Origin: Odobenus rosmarus divergens
Taxonomy: Eukaryota > Chordata > Mammalia > Carnivora > Odobenidae
Direction of reading: 5' to 3'
DNA length: 64,000 bases
NCBI RefSeq assembly: GCF_000321225.1
Contig: NW_004450323.1
Location: 3,548,262 to 3,612,261, forward strand
The position numbers and the translations under genes were made by a program. The notes below the pieces were generated by a model. It was not told where the DNA came from, searched no databases, and saw nothing but the letters and a program-made list of their open reading frames with translations. Below are positions 9,947-20,699 of the stretch, one piece after another; the first letter of the stretch is position 1, and each line of letters opens with the position of its first letter.

Positions 9947-12455
9947 TAATGTTATAAGTGTTTGTAGGTTCAGAAAGCATATAGTTTTCTCTAAAGTAAT
10001 CTGACTAGTATATTCTCTTATTATGCATATTAACTGACATTCTTTCCTTATTTATTTACCTGAAATTTCTTGGTAATTATCTTTATGTGTTAAAATTATA
10101 GTTCTCATGATATTAATGAATGCAGAGTTTTACTCTTGCAAAAATAAACATATTTATATTTCATTTGACTAAGAGATTTAATTAAATAAAGCACATAAAG
10201 AGATTTTTCATTCAAATTACATCTAGAATAAAACTTACCCATATTTGAATGTTCCAGGATCCCAATATGCCAATATTAACAACAAATCCAAATAACATGA
10301 TGTGTTCATCTTACAGGTACCGTTACACTGATATTTTATGATGGTAAATAAGCAATTACATAATCACTGCTCACACTCAAGTTCAGAGATGTCAGAAATG
10401 TTATTGAAGTAGATATTCATCTATTAGGGCTTCAAAGATTAAGCCCAGACCAAAGTTGAATAGCATGTTCTGGCTAAATAACAAAGCCAAGGCCAAGCTT
10501 CAGTGTGTCTAACATTTTAGAATAGCCTACAGCCATGAAGAATAATACTTTAAAAAATAAAAATACCAGGAAAATGCTCTTGATCGCATTAAGTACATAA
10601 GAAAACAGGACATACAGTTACATAAATAACATGCTCTAAATCATTTCCATATGGACTCTTCAGATCCTAAAGAATAGAGGCCCACTCTAGCGAGCACAGT
10701 AAGAGAAGTTTGGCATAAGAATAAACATTGAATGGTATGGATAATGTCCATGAAATCCAAAACTTAATGGAGCTAATAAAGAGGAAGAAAAAATAGAGGA
10801 AGGGTAAATGTGCTCAATTCTTCATCTAACACATGGGGCTATTCACTACTAAAGTTGATTGAATGAGAAAAGGAGATTTGAAAAACATTTTTTTAAAGAC
10901 TGAAAACATGAAACCAACAACTACCAACTGCATTAAAAATTAGAAGGAGAAAAAATAAATAAAAATAAAAATTAGAAGAATAGTGTAATACTCATGTCTG
11001 ATAGGGGATAATCAACACATATATCTTAAAACAACCCATCAAAAATTGTACAGGACAAGTATACTACTTAGAAATAGAAAGGTAACTACCAAAAACACTA
11101 AAAACAAAGTCACTTGAAAATAGTTGCCTCCGGTGAGTGGGAATGGAGTAAGACAAATATTGTTGCTCCTTTTAAAGGTTTTCTACATGATCATTTTTTA
11201 ATTCAAGGTTCGTGTATTGCCTGAATAAACATTTTTTTAATGAAATGGCTGATTGTATTAGAGACATTATCTCCCTAGGACCTGTATACCTGCCTGGATG
11301 GTAAAGATGCAACTTCCTCTCTCCACCCCCAGAAAACTCTGAGGTGAGAAGACCCACATCCATCCCCTATGCTCCCTTCTACTTGCTGTGTTAATTCTGA
11401 TCATTGGCAAAAGTGGGAAACCTCCATTTGTATTCAAAAATCACATCCTTTCTTTCCCCAAAGACAGTACAGTGAAATTGTTTCTCATTTACATTTTGAA
11501 ACTCCCTCACATAATAATTCATTATTCTAGAAAAATGTGCATTATTTTATAAATATGAATGGCTTCAAAAAGCAAAGCATTAGTAAAAAATGTAATGTCC
11601 TTCCATGCCACATAAGTCAAATTCTGATAAAGCTGCATTAACATACTGATTAGTAATTTTTGCACATTAAAAATTTTATATAAATTAATACCATTTTCAG
11701 CCTTTGTTTAATGAATATTTAATTCAGAAAGCTACAAAATAATAGGTAATTATAGCTCTACAAGAACACATATTGACATGTAGTTTAAAAGACTGTGAAA
11801 GGTGCCTTGTGCTTGCAGTGAGTTTATAATTTAAACACAAAGAAAAATTTTAACATTGCCAATCAAATATGCATCAGAAGAAAGAATGCATGGAGGATCT
11901 CACTTCCTCAGGGCACATATGCAAAGGAGATACTAAAGATAACACAGGAGCAGGTTTGCCTAAGACCTTGTTTAGGCAAAATTCCAAACACATCCAAAAA
12001 AGATGAACGAAAAATTTCCCTAGCTTGATAAAAGGCAACAGCATATAAGGGTCAGGTTGGAAATGATGGTGGAGGTAATAGGGGCCTTAGAAGTAGGAAC
12101 AAATGGGCAACCCCAAGAATTTTATTTGAATTTTATTCCCCCACCACTTCTTTTCATTTTTTTCTTAACATTAACTATCCTCTAACATTTTCAACCCTGA
12201 TTCACAATGGAGCCCAGGTCCCTCTTGCTGTCCTTAAGAAACTCGGTGATTCTAATGTGTAGGGACTTAATGCATTCTCTCTGCTGGGGGTGGGGGAGGC
12301 TTACATTTTAAGAGCCCACACAGGTTTAAAACATGTATGCCCTATCACTCCAATAGGTGTTCACCTTTTCTCGCAAAGAGTTTAGCCAGGTTTCAAAATG
12401 AAAATGTATAGTCCTTCCAGCAACTCTGTCCCCTACCTTATAGAGAAAGTCCCTA
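9947..12455. other. Long AT-rich stretch, mostly unassigned
   Basis: About 2.5 kb of AT-rich DNA without exons. Text at about 11110-11245 ('agttgcctccggtgagtggg' and an A/T-rich end) resembles the 3' end of an old dispersed mammalian repeat, but I cannot name it. I see nothing else. Confidence 0.4.
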
Positions 12456-12457
12456 GG

Positions 12458-12625
12458 CCAGTAGATCTCAAATTCTAACTTGCTTAAGAATTTTCTGGAA
12501 TGCTAAAACTAACCGGTACCATTCCCTGATATTCCAAGATTCTGAGTCAGCCCCAGAAAGCTGTATTTTTAACCAACATTATAAGCAATTCTGATGTAAC
12601 GTATCCCCTAGCCCACAGTTAAAAT
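12458..12625 (+). mobile_element. MER5A-like DNA transposon
   Basis: It begins 'cagtagatctcaaattctaa' and follows the MER5A order through 'gattctgagtcagccccag', 'tatttttaacca' and 'aagcaattctgatg'. It is strongly diverged. Confidence 0.75.
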
Positions 12626-13514
12626 GCATGCATTGCACTGAAAGACTGAAGAGTTAGAGAAACCTTCACTTCCCACCATTGCAAGGAAATCAACCAGGGT
12701 ATGTTTTTCTGAAGATTTTCTCTGACCTGCATTCTATCTTCTTGTCCTCACCCATGACTTGCTTCTAAAAATTCTCAAGGATCTTTCACTGTCCTTTCCT
12801 TCCCAAGCACGGACATGGGACATGGGCACTAATCCACCAGCCCCCTGGTAGTTCCTTCAGCGCTCACTCAGAAATATCTGCAGGCCCTGAAGATTTAGGT
12901 AGAAATGAGCCCAGGAATCCTGCATCTTCAGGCCTCACAAGCCTAGCTGTGCAAAGAGACCTGGCTCCACTCTCGTATTTTTAATTTCTCCAATTTGCTG
13001 CCTGTTGGTTGACTGATTGGCAGTTGGATTCCTTCCTATTTCTTATTTACCTGATATTATAAAATAATTCCTCTTTGCCTTTTCCCCAAGCCCTGTGTCA
13101 TGCATGTGTGTCCATCCTGCCCCAAAGGAAATAGGATAAACCCCCTAGCTATAATTAAAATGTTTCCTTAGAGCTAGAAAAGATGGAAGTCTTCTTCCAA
13201 ATCAAGATTCTTGCAATCACTGCTGAAAAAAATTTCACAATCTGCTTTTTTCTCAAAAGCCAATCCCAACTAAAGCAACATTACTCACATCAACGTTACA
13301 GTGAGCACAAACACAATTGAAACTACGTTGCAGTCCTCAGCAAGGAGAGGGTCACTTTGGGTGGTCTAGCTCTAGCTCAAGGTAAGGGCTTATGATTTAA
13401 ATGAAAAAATTTACAAATCATCACAGAGTACTTGGGAATGTCCTTAGGCCTCCAGTGTTCTACAGATCACAATTTTAAAAACACCAGTATAATAGAATTC
13501 TTGTTACTGCCACT
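12626..13514. other. Unassigned DNA
   Basis: I see no recognisable gene or repeat. Confidence 0.4.
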
Positions 13515-13578
13515 TGTTACCTATGTGACCTTGTTTGTGGCACCTAATCTCTGAGCCTCACCTACAACTAAAGATTGC
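13515..13578 (+). mobile_element. MIR fragment, forward
   Basis: Only the central MIR piece is left: 'cttgttacctatgtgacctt' and 'aatctctgagcctcac'. Confidence 0.6.
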
Positions 13579-13589
13579 TCAGTAAAAGG

Positions 13590-13790
13590 CTGCCAGTAAT
13601 AGATCAGTATGGAGGATGGATTGCATTGGGAGAGACTAAAGTCTTGAAGACCACATGGAAAATTATTGCAATGGCCCAGGTATGGCAGATAATGAATGAG
13701 ACTAAGTTACTGGCAGTGGGAATGAAAAGGGGTATTGACAAAGTTAGAAAGGCTAACTTAGAGAGAACCAACATCAGTGATCAACTGGGT
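13590..13790 (-). mobile_element. L2 LINE fragment, reverse
   Basis: The text 'atggaggatggattgcattg', 'attattgcaatggcccaggt' and 'ttactggcagtgggaatg' matches the reverse L2 segment (…ggctgttgcagtagtccaggtg…ggtggcagtggag…). A 76-codon frame over it is incidental. Confidence 0.65.
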
Positions 13791-13975
13791 ATCTCCCCCA
13801 GCTAAGCTCCCCAGATGTTGTTTGGTGTTCTGTGAAAACTATGATTCCATCTTCCCCAAAAACATGGGAAACTCTGCTATAAAATAAGCAGAACAATCCT
13901 CACATATCTTATTCCAGAATAATATTTGCTAGATCTATAACTACTAACCCAAATGAAATGAGAAGTGAAAGTCTG

Positions 13976-14075
13976 TTTAATTCCCTCTTTCTCTCTTTCC
14001 CTTGCCCTCTCTTTCTTCCTCTCTCTTTCTCTCTTTCTCCCTCTCTTCCTCCCCCTATACACACACACACACTTA
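13976..14075. repeat. Polypyrimidine tract plus (CA)n
   Basis: About 75 nearly pure C/T bases (interrupted by a few G) are followed by a short CA run ending near 14072. Such tracts can adopt triplex structures. The 63-codon Arg/Glu-rich minus-strand frame over it is a composition artefact. Confidence 0.9.
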
Positions 14076-14084
14076 ATCAGCGCT

Positions 14085-14222
14085 ATAACAGTACTTTGGC
14101 TGTCTAATGCTCTTAATCTTCGTTTAGGCTGCTACATTCCCAGTGCCTCAATCAGGACCTATCCAAAAGCAGGTATTAAGTAAATATTTCTTGAATGAAT
14201 AAATGAACAATGAGCAAATAAG
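14085..14222 (+). mobile_element. L2 3' end, forward
   Basis: The 3' signature 'cccagtgcctcaatcagg' through 'aagtaaatatttcttgaatg' and the terminal aat-rich repeats identify the L2 end just downstream of the microsatellite. Confidence 0.65.
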
Positions 14223-14350
14223 TAAACAAGTAGATGGTGGAATTTTAAGAGCCTGGAAAGTACACATATCATCACTCCAAATTCTTTCTCCTGATGGCTG
14301 TTAAAATTTCATCAATAGAATTTAAATCCTTTGGCCAAAATCTCTCAGGA

Positions 14351-14455
14351 AGATGCACCTGGCTCGCTCAGTTGGTAGAGCATGCAACTCTTGATCTCTG
14401 GGTTGTGAGTTTAAGCCCCATATTAGGTGGAAGCCTACTTTTAAAAAACGGAAAA
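14351..14455 (+). mobile_element. Old-type CAN-SINE with clear tRNA-Lys body
   Basis: The head reads like tRNA-Lys(CUU): 'gctcagttggtagagcatgc', an anticodon region near 'actcttgatctc', and a box B-like 'gtgagtttaagcccca'. It lacks the long CT-rich middle of the younger SINEs. A 14-bp target duplication aaaatctctcagga is at 14337-14350 and 14456-14469. Confidence 0.92.
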
Positions 14456-14559
14456 AAAATCTCTCAGGAGAAGATATGGCTTCAGCAAAAGATTTCTCAG
14501 ACTTATCAAAATGGCAGAGAACTTAAGAGTAATGATGGTCATTGTGAAGCACCTAAGAA

Positions 14560-14660
14560 ATAATAGTAATAATTTTAATAATTATTATATTAGTAATATA
14601 ATAATGTAATTATTTTAATAAATAATTTCATTATTAGGAGTTGAATATTATATGTTAGTA
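14560..14660. repeat. AT-rich low-complexity block
   Basis: Interspersed TAATA/ATTATT units with almost no G or C over about 80 bp. Confidence 0.9.
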
Positions 14661-15230
14661 ATGATTGACAAATAGGAACATGCTATTATAAAACAAGGAA
14701 TGGCTGATTGAGCAGAAGTTCTTGGAAGATTCTTTCAAGACAAAAGTAAGTTGGCAGCCACAGTAAAAAGATTCAAGAGTCCTTCACCCTGGCAACTCCA
14801 AAGATGATTTCTTGTGGCACATGTCTCAGGTAGAGTCCTGGCTAGAAAGCCAAATGTTATTGTGGCTTCCCAGATATCACAAAGTGAAGCCATCACAGCT
14901 TAATACAACCAAGTTGAAAGGTCACTTTGGGAAATTAAAATATCCAATGTATGAGACACATAGGAAACCTGAACACAGAAGCAGGTATATTTCATGGTTC
15001 CATAGCCTTCCCTGAAAAAGGATTTCAATGTCAAAAGTTTGAGTGAGGTGGATGGATTTCAAAACAGAGGACACAAGGATATCTGAATGCTGCATTTATA
15101 GGCAGTGACTCCGCACAGTCTCTGATACATGTGTTATACAGGGTTTTCTGTTAATTAAATCTCAACACAATTTTGTAGCAAGATTATTCATCCTTTGTTT
15201 CAGATATTTCCAGGTTTGTTGGGTAAGAAA
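14661..15230. other. Unassigned DNA
   Basis: No recognisable gene or repeat. The frame at 14812-15015 has no domain. Confidence 0.4.
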
Positions 15231-15247
15231 TGATATGCCATGCTCAA

Positions 15248-15377
15248 GGGGCACCTGGCTGGCTTAGTCGGTAGAGCATGCAACTCTTGATCTCAGGGTT
15301 GTGAGCTCAAGCTCCATGTTGGGTGTAGAGATTACTTAAAAAAAAATAATAAAATCTTTATAAAAATAAGAAAAGAG
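15248..15377 (+). mobile_element. Old-type CAN-SINE with clear tRNA-Lys body
   Basis: This is the same subtype as the copy at 14351: 'ctggcttagtcggtagagca', 'aactcttgatctcagggttg', 'gtgagctcaagctcc', then a short tail with AATAAAATCTTT. An imperfect target duplication tgatatgccatgc (15231-15243) / tgatgtgccatgc (15378-15390) flanks it. Confidence 0.92.
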
Positions 15378-15390
15378 TGATGTGCCATGC

Positions 15391-16594
15391 ACCATATTCC
15401 AGGAAATTAATTACCTCCGGGAATTCATTAAAGATTGCAAAATTTTGATGCTGCCTTTTAATATCCATTGCTATATATTCATTGACTTTGATGACTGCTA
15501 GAACTTATTAGCTGACACAGAGCATCAGGTTTCAAAAGCCCAAGGAATTTTGACAGCATTAGACAAATATAGGCAGCAGGTAGGAGCTAAGCTAGGACTG
15601 GGATTTGGGCCCAGATATAAGTTTGGCCAGGACAGCACTGGGACAGTACATTGGAGTGACTCACCCATTTCTCAACTCTGAAGCCACACTGGAGCACACG
15701 GAGCCCAGGGACAGCTTGAGGACTGAAGAAGCAAAGCAAATAGAACTAAGGATGATGTCAAGGACCACCCAGGGTTCAAGGTAAAAAGAAGAGTAATGAA
15801 GAAAGACTCAGGCAGATGCACCTCCAGTACCCCATGTTCATCTATACTGTCTAATAAAATTAGGAATATATGCAGACACAACATCAACAAACTAACAGGG
15901 GTCCCTGAAGCCAATAGTATCCTGTTAAATGGTATGGCCAAAACAAAGGATACAGCTTGGATGACAAAATTGTTTATTCCGGCTTCAGAGGTGGGTAAAC
16001 AAAAAGCAGGTCAGTCACAATATGATCTAATACTCTACACTCATAGATGGGTACTGATTGGCTGGAAGCTGAAGAATTTAATTATAATGATGATAGTTAT
16101 GATTTTCAATGCCTAGTGTTATGATACCTGCAGCAAAAAGAGCTTTATGAAGTCTAAACACTCCACCTCAGAAGAGGGTAATACTCTCCAGATAAAAAAT
16201 TGGAAGATTCTCATCAATAAGCCAAAGGAAAAAATAACTGAAGGGATCTTGAACTTGTTACAGACGTATTTTCAATATCCTGATGTTCCTACATTCTTCT
16301 TTGACTTTGTAGTTGATCCAAATACTTTTCTATGCATCTTTATGTTGTCTTATTTTAAGGTATGGTTTTATAAGAATTAGGCTTGACCAAGATGATCTTT
16401 CTGTAATAGAATCTACTAATATTAACTAAGGAGGTAAGGGAATTGACCTAAATACCCAAGTTAGGAACCAAAGAGCCATAACTTTGCACTGTCAGCACTC
16501 TGAGGATATTGGGAAATTCAGAGCCCATGATCATGGTCAAGTCAATAAAAGGCTGGGATTTATTGCAAGTTGAACTTAGTATTTTTTAAGGCAG
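15391..16594. other. Mostly unassigned DNA
   Basis: Weak text at 15575-15625 (reverse MIR-like 'gggatttgggccca') and at 15745-15785 (reverse L2-like) is too short to call firmly. The overlapping frames at 15672-16116 have no recognisable domain. Confidence 0.4.
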
Positions 16595-16930
16595 TGGTGT
16601 CCATAGAAATATGTGAACCACTAATATGCTAATATGAGCTACATATGCAAATTTAAATTTTCTAGTAGCCACATTAAAATAGGTAAAAAGAAACAGGTGA
16701 AATTAATTTGTATATTTTAACACAATATAACCAAAAATATTATCATTTCAACATAAACTCAATATTTTAAAGTTATTAGTAGTATATTTTACATTCTCTT
16801 TTGTTATACTAAGCTGTTGAAATTTGGTATATATTTACACTAACAACACATCTCAATTCTGACTACCCCATTTCAAGTGCTCAATAGCCCCATGTGACTA
16901 GTGGCTGCTATACAGGGCAGCACAATCCTA
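16595..16930. mobile_element. Non-autonomous hAT-Charlie-like DNA transposon (family uncertain)
   Basis: It starts 'gcagtggtgtccatagaaat' and ends 'catgtgactagtggctgcta' plus 'cagggcagcaca'. The internal 'ttctagtagccacattaaaa' and 'cacatctcaattctgactac' match a dispersed mammalian MER-type DNA element. No transposase remains. Confidence 0.65.
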
Positions 16931-17267
16931 AGGCCTAAAATGGATAGTGAAATTCAAATAGGAAAAAAAAGCACTTAATGAATATATTATATGATGAATC
17001 AAATTTCCAAAAACATCAAATTGCCCTAACATATATTACATTATTTATAGATTATAATCATCTATAACTGAAGAAAAGTCATTGCAATACATATTTTTTT
17101 AAGAAAATAAAGTGGGTTTTTTTCATCTCCAAGAAAATATATTCATTAGTTAATTTTTATGCTAAAATGCTTCAATTCAATAGAATTTGAAAACCAATGC
17201 TCTGGGATAATATGGATCATTTACTACTCTGAAAAAAATAAAAGCCCTGAGAGCAAACTTTGATAAG

Positions 17268-17329
17268 GTCAGGGTGGGAGAGAAGGAAGAGGGTAGGAGA
17301 AGGAAGGAGGGGAGAGCATGGCGCCATGC
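17268..17329. repeat. Polypurine tract ending in a 14-bp palindrome
   Basis: A G/A-rich run of about 48 bases is followed by the perfect palindrome gcatggcgccatgc (17316-17329), which contains GGCGCC. No repeat family recognised. Confidence 0.85.
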
Positions 17330-17692
17330 CCCTGACAGAGAGAGGACCCAGTGGGGGGAGGTGGGAGGGTGCTTTATCTCCGTTGCATTTTTACCAATAA
17401 CCAGTCCTGATATTGAATAAATTTATGCCTCTGTACAGCTCTATTGCACCCAGTTTGCAACTACTTCTTATTCTGGCTCTCTCTTTTCTATATTCACAAG
17501 AGACATACCTTGCAAAGGCATGGCTCATCTATTTATTCTTACCAGCTTCACAAGGGATACTGATCATCAGGGTCTGCCCCACATAAAAGCATTGGCAGTG
17601 ACCTACAAAGGGCTTTCTGCCCCAAAATGCCTCCTCCAGTTCCCACTGTGATGCCTGAAATCTAAAAAGAGCTTTTCCTTTGGGTTAGGAGA

Positions 17693-17980
17693 GTGTTTCC
17701 CAAACTTCAACCATTTGATTATGTCTGTCATTGTTTCTTCCAGATCTGCATACAACCTACATATTACTTATTTAACATATTTTCTTTAAATTAACTCTTT
17801 TTTATAAAAATAAATTCATTAAGGAAACTCCCCAAAAGCAAAACCTATACAATTTGCCATAAATACTCTAAAGATAACAAAAACCACGATTAACATTTTA
17901 AATGGTCACACATGTAACCCCTGAAATCCCTTTGCCTACCACCAGTGGTAAAATTATCACTAATTAGGAAATACTGGGTT
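17693..17980. mobile_element. Possible hAT-type DNA transposon remnant
   Basis: It begins 'gagtgtttcccaaacttc' and ends near 'taggaaatactggg', with an internal 'taccaccagtggtaaaatta'. The ends are consistent with degenerate hAT-type terminal inverted repeats, but the assignment rests on those ends only. Confidence 0.45.
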
Positions 17981-18093
17981 AAGTATTTCCAACTACTTAA
18001 AAAGGTGACTGACTGCGAAAACAAATATCATAGAACAGATGGGTAGCATTCACAGACAGCTATGAAAACTGCTTGAACAGGAAACAGGGTTTA

Positions 18094-18276
18094 GATTAGT
18101 GTTCTCATCTTTATTGTGCATAAGAATCACCTGGGAAGCTTATTTAAAGTATAGGTTTCTGGGCCCACACCATATTTCATAGAGTTAGCAAAACTGGGTT
18201 GGGCCTAAATATTTGCATTTTTATCAAGCTCTTCAGGTGATTAGGACTTAGTTGGTCAGCAAATCATGCTTTTAGT
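18094..18276 (+). mobile_element. MER5A-like DNA transposon
   Basis: The text 'ttagtgttctcatctttatt', 'gcataagaatcacctgggaa', 'ttctgggcccacaccatatt' and 'aatatttgcatttttatcaa' follows the MER5A consensus order. Confidence 0.85.
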
Positions 18277-18995
18277 ACTCTAGGACACAGCAATGCTACC
18301 CAGTAAGAGAGGTAAAGCTATGCCATGGAGTACAACACCCTGGGATAGAGGCAGGATGTCAATATAGAAGAGATGCATGGGGAGAGAGGAGGGATGTGAA
18401 CATCAGCTCCATCAATTCCACTATTTTGTGGAAGGTACCTTCCCAGATGAACAGAGCTTAATGCAACAATCTATTTGCTTCAGCAGAAAGCCAGCAACAA
18501 AATTACTTTGATAATTATAAATAAACTGGTTATATCAGCCCTAGATGGAATCTTTCTATGGGTATCTAATTTTTCCTTCTCCTTCAGAACAGATAAAAGT
18601 TATGAGTTTATTATGTCTAGGGTATTGGGAATCTGTATAAAACTTCCAGGTAATCTTGAAAGTCTACATGAGAGATGTGAGATTTTAGGTTGGTGTGAAA
18701 AAGAGGGGTAGAGATTATGTGGTCAACCTTTTCCAGCAAAGTAGGATGAATTAAAATGGATTCTGTAGGAAATTACGTCATTCCTAACAAGAGCCCTCCA
18801 GGTAAAGGCTGCCTCAGTAAATGAATCAAGCGAGAAGCAGAAAAACACTCAGCAGAGGCCAATCTGCAATTTGAGATGCATTCTCGTTTCCCTTTATCTC
18901 ACAGCAAATACTACAGGCTGCTGTGTCCCCAGTGATCCCTGCCTCCTGGTATTCAGGCCCTCACATAATCCCCTCCCCTGCTGTGTGGGCTGAAC
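18277..18995. other. Unassigned DNA
   Basis: No recognisable gene or repeat. The 78-codon frame at 18475-18711 lacks a domain. Confidence 0.4.
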
Positions 18996-19860
18996 CTTAG
19001 TGATTTGCTTCTTATTTGTAAAAGACAGCAGAAGTGATGGGACGGTCTATCTGTGATTAGGTTTTATAGACGTGACTTCCATCTTGCTCACACTCTCTCC
19101 GGTTCTCCTTGCTTGCTGTGTCTAATGAAACAAAGTGCCATGTTGTGAGATGCCGTGTGAAAGGCCCATACAGCAAGGGCCTGAGGGCAGTCTATTAGTA
19201 CCCTCTCCGTTCTGGAGGCCAGAAATCTGAAGTCAGTTTCAGTGGGATATGATCAAGGTGACAACAGGGTTGTGCTACCTCTGAAGGCTCTAGGGGAGAA
19301 TCTGTTCCTTGCCTCTTCCAGCTTCTGGTGGCTGCCGACATCCCTTGGCTTGTGCCTGCATCATTCCAGTCTCTGGCTCTGTGGTCACACTGCCTCCTTC
19401 TCTTCTGTGTCTAATCTCCCTCCTGTGTCTCCCTAATAGGGATACTTCCGATGGCATTTAGGGTCCATCCACCCAGATAGTCCAGGATCATCTCCTCATC
19501 TCAAAAACCTTAATCTCATCAATTGAAGCTTTACCATATGGTAAATTTTATGTTATATGTATTTTACCAGAATTAAAAACTGCTTTTTAACTTAAGTAAT
19601 ATTCACAGATTCCAGAGACTAGGACCTCATATCTTTGGGGGTCACCACTCAGCCCACCAAAGGTGGTCCCTAGCCAACAACCAGGAGGGAACTGAGTTCA
19701 AGCCAATCCTTCCCCAGTGGAGCCTTGATATGACTGCAGCCCAGCAGAAGCCCTGAGTGGAGTCTCTGAGAGACTTGAGCCAAAGAACCCAGCCATGCAC
19801 AGATTTCTGACCTAACTGTGAGATAATAAAATACATTCATAAGTAACTAGGTTTGAAGGT
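18996..19860 (+). mobile_element. LTR-like repeat (forward) interrupted by an opposite LTR fragment
   Basis: The left part (about 18996-19192) carries 'tgccatgttgtgagatgc' and 'aaggcccatacagcaagg'. The text resumes at about 19657 with 'ggtggtccctagccaacaac', runs through 'cttgatatgactgcagccca', and ends 'gtgagataataaaatacatt', an LTR-style end. The family is uncertain. A second element (19193-19656) sits in between. Confidence 0.55.
19193..19656 (-). mobile_element. MaLR/MLT1-like LTR fragment, reverse, nested
   Basis: The blocks 'ccgttctggaggccagaaat', 'aaggctctaggggagaatct', 'cttgcctcttccagcttctg', 'gtccaggatcatctcctcat' and 'gggggtcaccactcagccca' follow the reverse order of MaLR-type LTRs. 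It lies inside another LTR-like repeat. Confidence 0.6.
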
Positions 19861-19920
19861 TGTTACCTGGCAGTGGATAACCAACAGTTGCTTTGTCAAA
19901 GCTCATAAAATGCCAATGTA

Positions 19921-20078
19921 GGGGGCATGTGGATGGCTCAGGTCATGATCTCAGGGTCCTGGGATGCAGCCTACTGACAGACTCCCTGTCCACTGGGGAG
20001 TCTCTTGTTCCTCTGCCCCTCCCCGCTACTCATGTATGCACTCACTCGCTTACTCTCTCTCAAATAAAATCTTTTTTA
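19921..20078 (+). mobile_element. CAN-SINE with deleted head
   Basis: The start (gggggcatgtggatggctca) jumps straight to 'ggtcatgatctcagggtcct', so about 30 bases of the tRNA-like head (between box A and the central part) are missing. The CT-rich body and AAATAAAATCTTTT tail remain. Target duplications aaaatgccaatgta (19907-19920) and aaaatgtcaattta (20079-20092) flank it. Confidence 0.92.
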
Positions 20079-20157
20079 AAAATGTCAATTTATTACATTG
20101 TATTCACATCTACCTAAGATGATAAGCCAAAACTATTTTATTAATGGAGTTGACCTG

Positions 20158-20375
20158 ATATTGTGACAAGAGCACAAGCCATAGAATTAGAAAAAGCCCA
20201 CTCACTGCATGACCTTGAGCAAGCTGCTTAGCTTCCCTGGAATTTGTTTCCACTTGTGTTAGATGACAATAACAGTACTTACACGATAGTGTTGTTGATA
20301 ATATTTAATGACACATATAAAGCACCTATTTCAGGATCTGGCATATAGTAAGTGCTCAATAAATAGTAGCTTATA
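20158..20375 (+). mobile_element. MIR SINE, forward
   Basis: The MIR order is clear from 'tgcatgaccttgagcaagct' and 'gcttagcttccctggaattt' to the 3' end 'ggcatatagtaagtgctcaa' plus 'taaatagtag'. Confidence 0.88.
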
Positions 20376-20504
20376 CTATTTTTATATGCTTAAGAAAAAA
20401 TATATTTTAAAAAATAGAAATATATTTTAGACTTATCATCTTAGATTTTTAAATAAAATTATAGTTTCTCTAAGGCCAATTATTTGGTATTACCTTAAAA
20501 AAAA

Positions 20505-20699
20505 GGGGGGGAGGTCACATGGGTGGCTCAATGAGTTAATCATCCAACTCTAGATTTCAGCTCAGGTCATGATCTCAGGGTTCTGGGATCGAGCCCCAAA
20601 GCAGGCTCCCTGCTCAGGGAGAGTCTGCTTCTCCCTCGCCCTCTACCCCTCCCCACCTGCACTCATTCACTCTCTAAAATAAATAAATCTTTAAAAAAA
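20505..20699 (+). mobile_element. CAN-SINE, diverged, forward
   Basis: It has a degraded start 'gggaggtcacatgggtggct', then 'ggctcaatgagttaatcatc', 'ctcaggtcatgatctcaggg', 'ctgggatcgagcccc' and the AAATAAATAAATCTTT tail. I could not define a clean target duplication. Confidence 0.92.

Noticed and set aside
14351..15377. Possible tRNA-Lys genes
   Set aside because: The tRNA-like heads belong to CAN-SINEs with tails and target duplications; acceptor stem complementarity and proper termini are missing.
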